Shown one piece after another: positions 24,899-32,962 of a stretch of DNA of 33,983 bases (positions are counted from its first letter, which is position 1; every line of letters starts with the position of its first letter). The position numbers and the translations under genes were made by a program. Source of the stretch: Syntrophobacteraceae bacterium (lineage in GTDB: Bacteria > Desulfobacterota > Syntrophobacteria > Syntrophobacterales > Syntrophobacteraceae); NCBI GenBank assembly GCA_018053185.1, contig JAGPLX010000027.1:1-33983 (forward strand), in the 5' to 3' direction. A model generated the notes under the pieces. The model saw nothing but the letters and a program-made list of their open reading frames with translations, was not told the origin of the DNA and ran no database searches.

Positions 24899-25327
24899 CT
24901 CCTTGTCGGCGCGGTTCCCCGGAGTTCACTGCGGGTCTTGGGCGGGGGGAGAGGAGCCTTGGCGCGGTTCAGAACCCGGAATCCAGGAAACAAATGGGTT
25001 ACCCGCCAATGGGTCGGCTCACCGTCTTGGGTTGTCTCTCACCCGAGACAGGTTTTGGGACATGATTCCGCAGTGGCCCATTTCAACGCCATTCCCAAGA
25101 ACATCCATGCGGCTTGTGACGCCAAGGACCATGAAACAACCCTTTCCCGAAAGGACGAGATCCCACCCGGTGGTTCCGAGTGCGGAGTCGGCTCTCATAA
25201 CTCAGAGGTTTAAATCCGACCGATCCACCCCCCGTATCGATCACCGCCGGTGCCGATCGAAACGGAGGGATGGAGGTCATGAAAACGGGATAGTCCGATG
25301 TCTCGTTCCCTGGATCGCATCGGGCCA
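24899..25327. other. Convergent intergenic stretch without a gene
   Basis: 429 bases between the EF-G stop and the end of the minus-strand methyltransferase. Short frames exist on both strands but none has a ribosome-binding site or a family motif. No clear terminator with a T-run was found. Confidence 0.4.
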
Positions 25328-25891
25328 CTATTTGATGGCTTCATACACTCGGAGGGGAGGGATGTTCAAAAACTCGAACTTGGTGCGGACGATGGGAAAA
25401 TATTGGTCCAGGTGGACCTTCAGGTGGTTTTCAGTCTGGAAACAGGTCTGATACACGAGAAACTTCCCGCCCTTTTTGAGGGCTTGGTAGGTGTTGACAA
25501 GAATTCGGTGTTTGATGTCCTTGGGGAGCAGCATGAACGGGATCCCCGACAGTATACAGTCGGCCCTGCACTCCCTCCGCTCCATCAGGGTGTTCAGAAC
25601 GTTTTCGGCGCTGCCGTTCACAATGGTGACTCTCGGGTCATGGAAGTTCTTCTCGAGGATGGCGTTAAAATTCTTGTTCCGCTCAATGAGGATGAGGCGG
25701 GCATCATTCCTCATTCGCCTCAAAAGGTAATTGGTGAAAACCCCTGTGCCCGGACCATACTCGACAATAAGCTCACTCCGATCAAAGTTGATCTTCTTAC
25801 AAACCTTCCGGACACAAAAGGAAGATGTTGGGGTAATGGACGCTACATTTCGATCGCGAATAAAATTTTTCAAGTAGGTGAATGTTTCCAT
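25328..25891 (-). CDS. Class I SAM methyltransferase, phospholipid N-methyltransferase (PmtA)-like
   Basis: A 187-aa Rossmann-fold methyltransferase. The N-terminus has ASITPTSSFCVRKVCKKI, matching the S-I-x-P-S/T-S helix of PmtA and KsgA relatives. Motif I is VEYGPGTGVFTNYLL (43-57), with ERN (70-72) as the ribose-binding acid and GSAEN as motif III. CILSGIPFMLLP replaces the NxPY/NLPY of rRNA dimethylases, and the S-G-I-P-F pattern favours the phosphatidylethanolamine N-methyltransferase-type branch. The substrate is therefore inferred, not shown. Membrane-peripheral location would fit a lipid substrate. It is transcribed alone, convergent with the EF-G gene and divergent from recJ. Confidence 0.7.
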   Translation of the reverse strand: METFTYLKNFIRDRNVASITPTSSFCVRKVCKKINFDRSELIVEYGPGTGVFTNYLLRRMRNDARLILIERNKNFNAILEKNFHDPRVTIVNGSAENVLNTLMERRECRADCILSGIPFMLLPKDIKHRILVNTYQALKKGGKFLVYQTCFQTENHLKVHLDQYFPIVRTKFEFLNIPPLRVYEAIK

Positions 25892-26508
25892 GATGACGGC
25901 TCCTATTGTTTCCGGATCACCTCTGGAACCCGAATTGGGCCTTCCTTCCCACGGGAGGGAGTCCCTTCGGTTTTCGGGGGAATGGGAGTGCTCTGGTAAC
26001 AGGGGATGTTGAACGGAGATCGACCATTGTTTGCATGTTCAGCCCAACCACGTTGGGTCGTCCTTTGGTCCGTAACGATACTCCGGCAATAGATCTGAGG
26101 CGGGAGTACCAGTATACCGCTCCAGCGAGCAAAACGCAAAGTTCACGACAACCTTCCTCCATCCTTCAAATGATCACCACGATCAGCCATAAGGAGAAGG
26201 GTTTCCACGACCGGACTCCAGCGATTACATTTCCTTGTCCCCCCCCGGTTGAATTTTCCCGGCGAAGAGGGGTAAAAAGCTCCAATACGGTATAAACGGC
26301 GGTCCTTATACCAGATTTTTATGAAAATGAATACTCGATAGGTGGGGAAATATGCGCAAAATGTTTATGTATATTCCCCGCAAAAGATCGGTCGAAAAAT
26401 GTAGGTTTACAGGGTGCTTTCCTTGCCGGAAACGTCCTGCGGTCGGCGGACTTGCCCACTGCGGAACCCGGATGCTGCAGGGGCCATCCACCGTGGAGAT
26501 GAGTCAAG
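25892..26508. other. Divergent promoter region between methyltransferase and recJ genes
   Basis: 617 bases without a convincing gene. It includes the inverted repeat at 26289-26312. A second imperfect palindrome at 26343-26378 starts GGGGAA and ends TTCCCC with AT-rich arms. A TTGAAT (26249-26254) 18 bases before TAAAAA (26273-26278) is a weak promoter candidate. Frames overlapping 26031-26295 on either strand look like random sequence. Confidence 0.4.
26289..26312. repeat. Perfect inverted repeat GGTATAA-N10-TTATACC
   Basis: Two 7-base arms (26289-26295 and 26306-26312) separated by 10 bases: centres two helical turns apart would suit a dimeric repressor. It lies in the divergent region about 200 bases before recJ and overlaps a TATAAA sequence. 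No known regulator is assigned. Confidence 0.4.
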
Positions 26509-28179
26509 ATGATTCAGTGGAAATGGGAAATTGCCACGGCAGACACTCCTTCGACCCCCGAAGACGTGGTCGGGATACTGCTCAAAATCCGTGGATTCGA
26601 TTCATCTTTCCTGGTTGGGGGACTGGCGGACCTGGAAGCTCACCTGGACCTGCGGGGGCTGGAGGAGGGAGCCGGCCTCATGGGCCGGCATCTTCGCGAG
26701 GCCCATAAGATCGTCCTGGTGGCGGACTATGACTGTGACGGCGTCACGTCCGCCGCCCAGATGTCCCTCTTTTTGAAGGAAATCGGTTACAGGAATTTTT
26801 CAGTGGTGCTTTCCGACCGCCGGGAGGGTTATGGAATTCCCGAGCGAGCCCTGGACGAACACCCGGACGCGAGACTCTTCGTCGCCATGGACTGTGGAAC
26901 TTCCGAGGAGACGAAAATCGGAAGGATTTGCGCCGCGGGGGCTGACTGTCTCGTCATCGACCATCACGAAGTGCCTTCATCGGGATGCCCACCGGCAACG
27001 GTTCTCATCAATCCCAAACAGCCGGAATGCCCTTCTTTTTTCAAGGAATTCTGCTCCTCCGGGCTCACCCTACTGTTTCTGACCCAACTTCGAAAGGCGG
27101 TGGCAGGCCATTTCCCCGAGCCGCGCCTGGGGGGAAAATACCTGGAACTGGCCACCATCGGAACCATTGCGGACCTCGTCCCTCTGGTCGAGGGAAATCG
27201 CATCATTGCCAGGAGTGGCCTGCAGAGTTTGAACCACCAGCCCTACGAACCCATCGCAAGGATTCTGAAGGCGGCCGGGATCGATGGGAGGAGGGTTTCG
27301 GCGGGACACGTCGGCTATTATGTCGGCCCCCGGATCAATGCCGCCGGCCGTGTTTCCCATGCTCGAATCGCCTATGACCTGCTGATCTCGGAGCAAAGGG
27401 AGGAAATGGATAAACTGGCCTTCGGGTTGAATCGATTAAACGCCGCAAGGCAGCAGCTCGAGGAAGTCCTCCTTCGGGAAGTCCGTCGAAAACTCCTCTC
27501 CATGGACGGAGATTGCAGGACCCTGGTCCTGGGAGATCCCCGTTGGTCGGTGGGAATTGTCGGCGTTGCAGCCTCTCGAATCCAGCAGGAATGGAGGTAC
27601 GTTCCCACCATTTTGCTGGCTGTCGATGAAGAAAAAGGGGTGGCTAGGGGGTCGGGAAGGAGCATTCCGGGTTTTGACCTGCACCGGGCCCTTCAAGACT
27701 GCGAAGACCTGCTGCTCCGTTGGGGAGGGCACAAGGCGGCTGCCGGGATGACCCTCGAGTCGGTAAAACTCCCTGCATTCGCAAGGCGCTTCGAGGAAAT
27801 TGCCCGGGGAAGTGATCCGGAAATTTTTGTCCCGCGAAAAAGAGTGGATATGGAGCTGGATCTCGGCCTGGTTTCCCCGGAGCTGGTAGAGGCCCTACGA
27901 CGGTTTGAGCCTCATGGGCTCGGAAATCCGAGTCCCGTTTTTTCGGCACGGAACATTCAGGTTGCCGTCCAACGAGTCTTCGGCAGGGATCGCAATCACC
28001 TCCGCCTGCTGGTGAACGGTGCGGTGGAAGCGGTTTTCTGGAGAGGGTTGCCCTCCTTCGAGTCCGGGCGGTGGGGGAACCTCGGGAGCCTCGATATCAT
28101 CTTTGAACTGGAATGGGACTCTTACCGACGCCGACCGATCCTCGTCGTCAAGGACATCGGTCCCCTCTTTGATGGATAA
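26509..28179 (+). CDS. recJ: Single-stranded-DNA-specific exonuclease RecJ
   Basis: 5'-3' exonuclease used in RecF-pathway recombination and mismatch repair. The 556-aa protein has the DHH motifs: VADYDCDGVTSA (D73, D75, D77), the AMDCGT block (D128) and the signature VIDHHEVP (151-153 DHH), which together hold two metal ions. The DHHA1 domain shows GRSIPGFDLHRAL and RWGGHKAAAGMTL. A C-terminal OB-like domain (about 440-556) follows, with FEPHGLGNPSPVF, the conserved RecJ link. Length is close to that of typical RecJ (about 560-580). GGAG lies about 12 bases before the ATG. It converges on the sdhCAB operon. Confidence 0.93.
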   Translation: MIQWKWEIATADTPSTPEDVVGILLKIRGFDSSFLVGGLADLEAHLDLRGLEEGAGLMGRHLREAHKIVLVADYDCDGVTSAAQMSLFLKEIGYRNFSVVLSDRREGYGIPERALDEHPDARLFVAMDCGTSEETKIGRICAAGADCLVIDHHEVPSSGCPPATVLINPKQPECPSFFKEFCSSGLTLLFLTQLRKAVAGHFPEPRLGGKYLELATIGTIADLVPLVEGNRIIARSGLQSLNHQPYEPIARILKAAGIDGRRVSAGHVGYYVGPRINAAGRVSHARIAYDLLISEQREEMDKLAFGLNRLNAARQQLEEVLLREVRRKLLSMDGDCRTLVLGDPRWSVGIVGVAASRIQQEWRYVPTILLAVDEEKGVARGSGRSIPGFDLHRALQDCEDLLLRWGGHKAAAGMTLESVKLPAFARRFEEIARGSDPEIFVPRKRVDMELDLGLVSPELVEALRRFEPHGLGNPSPVFSARNIQVAVQRVFGRDRNHLRLLVNGAVEAVFWRGLPSFESGRWGNLGSLDIIFELEWDSYRRRPILVVKDIGPLFDG

Positions 28180-28182
28180 AGC

Positions 28183-28230
28183 GATAAAAGAAGAGAGAGC
28201 CGGGCAGGAGGAGGAAAACCCGGCTCTCTC
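28183..28230 (-). terminator. Terminator of the sdhCAB operon
   Basis: A perfect 12-bp stem: 28193-28204 pairs with 28219-28230 (arms GAGAGAGCCGGG and CCCGGCTCTCTC), loop of 14 bases. On the minus strand it is followed by the T-rich TTCTTTTATC. It lies between recJ and sdhB; on the plus strand there is no T-run, so it mainly serves the minus-strand operon. Confidence 0.8.
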
Positions 28231-28317
28231 CGGAGGAGGAAAGAGTCTATCTTCCCATACTCATTATAACGAGCGAGTCAAGCCCCTCGGGACGGAGGAT
28301 TTCCGCCCCGCCCCGGG

Positions 28318-29070
28318 CTATTTCTTTCCAAACACCCTGCTGAAGAGGTGCTGCACAGAGCTGAATCCCATCTTCCTTCGAAGGATGCCCAACTGGTCTT
28401 GCAAAGGGATCTTCTTGGGGCAGACGTCTTCGCAGCCCAACAGGCCCAGACAGCCGAAGATGCCGTTTTCGTTTCCGACAACCTCATAGTACTCCGGGTC
28501 GGTTCGTTCGTCCCGCGGGTCGATCATGAAGCGGGCCACGCGGTTGAAGGCCGTGGCTCCCATGAAGTCGGGCCTCATGTTCGCCTTGCCGCAGGCAGCC
28601 ACGCAGCAGCCGCACTCGATGCAGCGTTCGAGTTCGTAGATCTCCTCGGCCTTTTCGTTGGGCATGCGTTCTTCCTCGGCCTTAGGATCAAACACTTTAT
28701 TGGTGTGGATCCAGGACTGGACCCTTTCGTTCATTCCCCGGAACCATGTACCCGTATCCACGGAAAGATCCCCGATCAGCTTGAAGATGGGCAAGGGCAT
28801 CAAGGTGATTTCCTGAGGAAGATCCTTGGTCTTGGTGTGGCAGGCCAAGTCGGGTTTTCCGTTGATCATCATTGCACAGGAACCACAGATGCCGGCGCGA
28901 CAGACGAAATCGAACATGAGGGTGGGGTCCTGCTCTTCGCGGAGGCGGTTGAGGGCCACGAAGAGGGTCATGGCGTCGGTTTCCTCCAGATGGAAGACCT
29001 CCATGTGAGGAACAGACCCCGGATCCATCGGGTTATATCTGAAAATGTTGAATTTCAATGGTCTTCCCAT
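28318..29070 (-). CDS. sdhB: Succinate dehydrogenase/fumarate reductase iron-sulfur subunit
   Basis: Electron-transfer subunit linking the flavin of SdhA to the haems of SdhC. The 250-aa protein has a ferredoxin-type [2Fe-2S] site at C57, C62, C65 and C77 (CRAGICGSC). A [4Fe-4S] site has C150, C153, C156 and C217, and a [3Fe-4S] site has C160, C207 and C213. All cluster ligands are present; an extra C155 lies inside CGCC. AGAGGT precedes the ATG. It follows sdhA by 18 bases and is the last gene of the operon, giving the C-A-B order of Wolinella succinogenes. Whether the complex runs as succinate oxidase or fumarate reductase cannot be told from sequence. Confidence 0.93.
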   Translation of the reverse strand: MGRPLKFNIFRYNPMDPGSVPHMEVFHLEETDAMTLFVALNRLREEQDPTLMFDFVCRAGICGSCAMMINGKPDLACHTKTKDLPQEITLMPLPIFKLIGDLSVDTGTWFRGMNERVQSWIHTNKVFDPKAEEERMPNEKAEEIYELERCIECGCCVAACGKANMRPDFMGATAFNRVARFMIDPRDERTDPEYYEVVGNENGIFGCLGLLGCEDVCPKKIPLQDQLGILRRKMGFSSVQHLFSRVFGKK

Positions 29071-29088
29071 TAAAACACCTCTCTTTTT

Positions 29089-30948
29089 TTACTTGTTTTC
29101 CGATTTCGTGCCACCAATAACCGCGGGATCCTCGGATGGGATGATGGGTGCCGAGCCGTAACCGCGATCTCCCGGAGGCAGCTCCCACACCTTGGAGGGA
29201 ATTTCGTAGTTCAGGGTGGGCAGATCATCCCCTTCCTTCCAGGTGGCCAGCGTTCTCTTGAGCCAGTCTCGGTCGTTGCGCTCGGGGAAATCCTCCCGGG
29301 CGTGAGCACCGCGGCTTTCCGTCCGCTGGTAGGCCCCGTATGCCACACATAGGGCCAGGCGGACCATACCCTTGAGCCTGAGGGCAAAGGCCAGTTCGGG
29401 ATTGGCGCCGACACCGCCTGATCGAAGGCCGACATGCCCGGCCCGATCATGAATCTTCTGCAGTCCTTCCACCGCCGCCTTCAGGTCCGTCCCGTTGCGG
29501 AAAATACCGACTTTCTCGAACATGATGGCCTGCATCTCGTTACGGAGGGCGTAGGCATTTTCCTTGCCGTCCCGTCCCTTGATGAGGTTGTCGATGCGTT
29601 CCTGTTCCTGCATCACGGTGTCACGGACGATATCGGTCCGGAAATTGATCTCGTAGCCCTGGAGGAACTCGGCGATCTTTTCCCCGACAATCTTTCCGGC
29701 CACGATGGTTTCGGCCAGAGAGTTGCCGCCCAACCGGTTGAAACCGTGCATATCCCAGCAGGCAGCTTCGCCGGCGGCGAAAAGACCCTTGAGACCGTAA
29801 GCGGCCCCATCCTTGTTGGTGCGCACTCCGCCCATGCTGTAGTGCTGGGCAGGCCGTACGGGGATCATCTGGGTGATGGGGTCGATGCCCAGGAATTCTC
29901 TGCAGATCTCCTCGACATCGCGGAGCTTTGTTTTAATATGCTTTTCACCCAGGTGACGAATGTCCAGCCACAGGTGGGGTCCGTAAGGACTGGGAACGCC
30001 TTTGCCCTGGCGAATGTGATACATCATCCAGCGAGAGACCACATCCCGGGATGCCAGTTCCTGCTTGGCCGGTTCATACTTGTCCATGAACCGCTCTCCA
30101 TTGACATCCTTGAGGGTGCCTCCGTCTCCGCGGCAGCCTTCGGTCACCAGGATGTTGGTGGGAACGATGCCCGTCGGGTGGAACTGGACGGCCTCGGGAT
30201 TGCCGATGGGGACGATTCCGGTATTGAGGGCAATGATAGCCCCATTTCCCTCGTTGATGACGGCGTTGGTGGTCTCCTGGTAGGTGCGGCCGTAGCCGCC
30301 CGTGGCGATGATGGTGGCCTTGGCAAGGTATACGCGCAGCTTCCCCGTCTTCAGGCATCGGGCCACCACACCCATGCAGGTTTCCCCGTCGTGGATGATG
30401 GCAATGGCTTCCACCCGGTCGTGAACCGTGACACCCAGTTTCACCACTTCATTGTCCATGGTGAAAAGGAGGGTGTGGCCCGTGCCGTCCGAGGTGTAGC
30501 AGGTACGCCACTTGGCTGTGCCTCCAAAGTCCCGTGCCGTGATGAGGCCTTCCTTTTCCTTGAGCTCGACCTTTTCGTACTGCTTGCCCCCTTTGAAGTA
30601 GGTGCCTTTGCCCGCCACAACGCGGTTCCAGGGTACACCCCAAAAAGAGGCTTCCCGGACGGCGATGGGGGCCGTCTCTGCGAAAAGACGAGCCACTTCC
30701 TGATCACAACCCCAGTCGGAACCTTTCACCGTATCCGCAAAATGGACGTCAGGATTGTCGCCGGCCCCCATGATGCAATTGCCCAACGAGGCCTGCATGC
30801 CACCCTGAGCAGCGGATGAATGGGAGCGTCTCGGCGGGACGAGACTCAGGCAGATCGTCTCATAGCCTTGAGAAGCCGCGGCAATCGCTGCCCGCTCGCC
30901 GGCCAAGCCTGCCCCGACACATAGAAGATCAGTGTAAAACGTATCCAT
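29089..30948 (-). CDS. sdhA: Succinate dehydrogenase/fumarate reductase flavoprotein subunit
   Basis: Catalytic subunit that interconverts succinate and fumarate in the cytoplasm. The 619-aa protein opens with the FAD-binding fold CVGAGLAGERAAIAAA. H43 in RRSHSSAAQGG is the covalent FAD attachment site. Active-site residues lie in FHPTGIVPTNILVTEGCRGDGG and ELASRDVVSRW (proton-shuttle arginine), and substrate contacts in RPAQHYSMGGVRTN. The FAD-end block FNRLGGNSLAETIVAGKIVG is intact. AGGAG precedes the ATG. It starts nine bases after sdhC and is followed at once by sdhB, so the three are cotranscribed. In a Syntrophobacter-like organism the enzyme would oxidise succinate formed from propionate, using menaquinone. 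Confidence 0.95.
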   Translation of the reverse strand: MDTFYTDLLCVGAGLAGERAAIAAASQGYETICLSLVPPRRSHSSAAQGGMQASLGNCIMGAGDNPDVHFADTVKGSDWGCDQEVARLFAETAPIAVREASFWGVPWNRVVAGKGTYFKGGKQYEKVELKEKEGLITARDFGGTAKWRTCYTSDGTGHTLLFTMDNEVVKLGVTVHDRVEAIAIIHDGETCMGVVARCLKTGKLRVYLAKATIIATGGYGRTYQETTNAVINEGNGAIIALNTGIVPIGNPEAVQFHPTGIVPTNILVTEGCRGDGGTLKDVNGERFMDKYEPAKQELASRDVVSRWMMYHIRQGKGVPSPYGPHLWLDIRHLGEKHIKTKLRDVEEICREFLGIDPITQMIPVRPAQHYSMGGVRTNKDGAAYGLKGLFAAGEAACWDMHGFNRLGGNSLAETIVAGKIVGEKIAEFLQGYEINFRTDIVRDTVMQEQERIDNLIKGRDGKENAYALRNEMQAIMFEKVGIFRNGTDLKAAVEGLQKIHDRAGHVGLRSGGVGANPELAFALRLKGMVRLALCVAYGAYQRTESRGAHAREDFPERNDRDWLKRTLATWKEGDDLPTLNYEIPSKVWELPPGDRGYGSAPIIPSEDPAVIGGTKSENK

Positions 30949-30957
30949 TTATACTCC

Positions 30958-31614
30958 TCACATTGCTTTTTGGATGAAATAGAAGTTGATCAAGGTGACC
31001 AGACCAATGGCGATGAAGGCCAACGTGAGCCGGTTTTCGATACGCTTCCAGAACTTGCGGTCCGCACGGGTGATGAACCCCCACTTGACCCCGATGCGAT
31101 AGAATCCGATGGATGTATGCAGCTCGATCATGGGCAGCAGGACCAGGAAAAAAAGAAGCCACCATCCTCCCTGAATTCTTTGGGCGCTCTTGGCTGCCTG
31201 GATGGGCATCGTCGTCAGGACCGTCCACATATGGATGGAGCCCATGATGAGTATAATCATGGCCGTTCCGGCCTGGACCATCCACAGCCAAGTCTCCGTG
31301 TGATTGAATCGCTTACAGTGTTCCCACATCTCCTTCTGTTCCGTTGCGCGGAAAGGCAGCTTTCGAGCGGCCAGCACGAAATGGAACAGGAAGAGGGCAA
31401 AGACCAGTGGTCCTCCGATTTGAGCTAGGTAGTACTTTTCCAGAAAATACGCGAGGGCGTCCATGGCCCTTGCCCCGAGGTTCACGCTCGCTACCAGGAT
31501 CAAATGGCTCCACATGAATACGATGAGACCAACCCCCGACAGCATTTGGAAAAAATCCAGACAGCCCTCTGTTCGTACGGGTTCCTTCATGGCAATTGCT
31601 TGGTTGGACATCAT
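30958..31614 (-). CDS. sdhC: Succinate dehydrogenase/fumarate reductase cytochrome b subunit (type B, dihaem)
   Basis: Single membrane anchor with about five helices that would bind two haems b and quinone. Likely haem ligands are the histidines in FMWSHLIL, LFHFVLAARKL, MGSIHMWTV and IELHTSIGFYRIG. The lone anchor with no SdhD is the type-B arrangement of Wolinella and Bacillus. In that type, menaquinone chemistry couples to the membrane potential. The open frame extends to ATG 31668. However, AGAGGGAGA lies just before two consecutive ATGs (31614 and 31611), so I use the inner start (about 218 aa). It is the first gene of sdhCAB, and its promoter is not obvious. Confidence 0.85.
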   Translation of the reverse strand: MMSNQAIAMKEPVRTEGCLDFFQMLSGVGLIVFMWSHLILVASVNLGARAMDALAYFLEKYYLAQIGGPLVFALFLFHFVLAARKLPFRATEQKEMWEHCKRFNHTETWLWMVQAGTAMIILIMGSIHMWTVLTTMPIQAAKSAQRIQGGWWLLFFLVLLPMIELHTSIGFYRIGVKWGFITRADRKFWKRIENRLTLAFIAIGLVTLINFYFIQKAM

Positions 31615-32208
31615 TCTCCCTCTACTTTCCTCGATGGTTGGTTGAGAAGTTGGATCTGCGACAGCCATTCCACAAGAAACGCACGTCCAGGTGTTGAAAT
31701 GAAAACATGAATGTGAAAAAGGTTTCCCACAATATGCTCCACAAGGACCGCCCCGCCGGAATATGGATCGTACGGAACCGCGGTTCCTTGAGTCAATAGA
31801 TCAGGGATTTCCCGAATCGAGGGATGCTGCGAAGCAGGGAGGTCAAGGGCCAAGAACCACCCATGGAATTACCGTTCCGATGAGCAACCGCGAACGCATG
31901 CCTGACGCCATCTTGCCATCCAAACCGAACCCCCCATCCCGTTCAGGAAAAGGCAATAAACGTGCTGGTGCAGCCGAACCGATACCCTGATGAACCTCCA
32001 CCTCAAGTTGACGCCAAGTCAGGCACGTTTTTGCATTCGTTGCCGAGTGGTGCGAATTATCCCTTCGCATTCTGTAAAACTTATATTACTTCAGAACTGA
32101 CAGTATACGTTTCAGGGGTTTGAGTCAACGAAAATCAGTTTGACCAAATGAAAAAAAATCGTGGGAAATCATGGGGGTATGGATTTAGGATTCCATGACT
32201 ATCCGATG

Positions 32209-32251
32209 TCTTAGAAGATTTTGGAGATCAAGTTTATAAAATCGTCTAAGA
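32209..32251. repeat. 14-base inverted repeat in AT-rich region
   Basis: TCTTAGAAGATTTT (32209-32222) pairs with AAAATCGTCTAAGA (32238-32251) at 13 of 14 positions, loop 15. No T-run follows on the plus strand. It immediately precedes the Fur-like palindrome. Confidence 0.5.
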
Positions 32252-32264
32252 AATGATTTTCATT
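32252..32264. promoter_or_regulatory. Fur-like palindrome AATGA-TTT-TCATT
   Basis: Read on the minus strand it is AATGAAAATCATT, 12 of 13 matches to the Fur core AATGATAATCATT, and one base different from the sequence at 19701-19713. It sits between sdhC (minus) and the HD-GYP gene (plus), but more than 600 bases from either start. Confidence 0.3.
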
Positions 32265-32879
32265 AGGATTCTCGAATATATACCTGCTCATTCTCATTCA
32301 CGCCTATGAAGGGGCGCTTTCTCCCTGGTCTATCCCACATATCCCCGGGGGGGTTCTCCCGCGCTGCCAGGCCGTACGGACCGACTTGTTTCTCCAGGTG
32401 CACCCAAGTAGGCATCCAAGGGAGTCGGGAGAGCCATGCCCAACCGTCTTGGAGCTCCTCGAAATGGGAAATACCGGGTGTAATCAACGCACAAGGAATC
32501 CGTATGGTCTCGTGTCACAATATCGGCCCTGGCCAGGGTCTGGTACATTTCACTTTTTTCCGTCATCGGCGCTGCTGCGCGGTGGATATTTCCCGCGGTA
32601 AAAACAGTTTCGGTTCCGGCGATCATGAACCTCCCGGTGGGGTTCCCGGTTATGGTAAACTATGCGGGATGGAACCTACCCTTTCGGTGCTTCGGATCCC
32701 ATGTTCCGCGGGTTGTGACAGGGGAATCCCGGTCTTCGATCCTCCGTATCGGTTCTTCGGACCTGGCTGGTCGCGCTGTTCAGCTGCGGGGTGCCGATCG
32801 AGAAATCGGAATCCTTCTTGCCGTTCTTGCAGGGTGGGTTTGGCCGGAGGGGCACTTCTGATATATCCGTACCGTGGGC

Positions 32880-32920
32880 GTGGTTCCGACATTCCTGGGA
32901 ATCCCGCCTGTCGGAACCAC
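32880..32920. repeat. Perfect 12-base inverted repeat with inner hairpin, upstream of HD-GYP gene
   Basis: GTGGTTCCGACA (32880-32891) and TGTCGGAACCAC (32909-32920) are exact reverse complements. Just inside, ATTCC-TG-GGAAT (32891-32902) can form a second small hairpin. No T-run follows, so it is not an ordinary terminator. It lies 42 bases before the HD-GYP start, in the probable 5' leader. Confidence 0.6.
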
Positions 32921-32962
32921 CGGATGTAGGTCCGAACCCGGGCAAGACAAAGAGGGACATGA

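Larger units (their letters stand above)
31615..32962. other. Long divergent intergenic region, 1.35 kb
   Basis: No confident gene on either strand. 32040-32290 is strikingly AT-rich against a GC-rich genome and contains several inverted repeats. A minus-strand promoter candidate for sdhCAB is TTGACT (32128-32123), spacer 17, TACTGT (32105-32100), which would leave a leader of nearly 500 bases. Around 32395-32440 the plus frame encodes SRHPRESGEP, a common by-product of dispersed palindromic repeats. Frames at 32306-32929 and 32650-32982 show no family motif. Confidence 0.45.

Noticed and set aside
29434-30819. 461-codon open frame on the plus strand
   Set aside because: Antisense to sdhA, which is unambiguous. 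Long antisense frames are expected in GC-rich coding DNA.
32306-32929. 207-codon plus frame before the HD-GYP gene
   Set aside because: No motif, no ribosome-binding site, biased Arg/Gly/Pro/Ser composition, and it runs through the palindrome at 32880.
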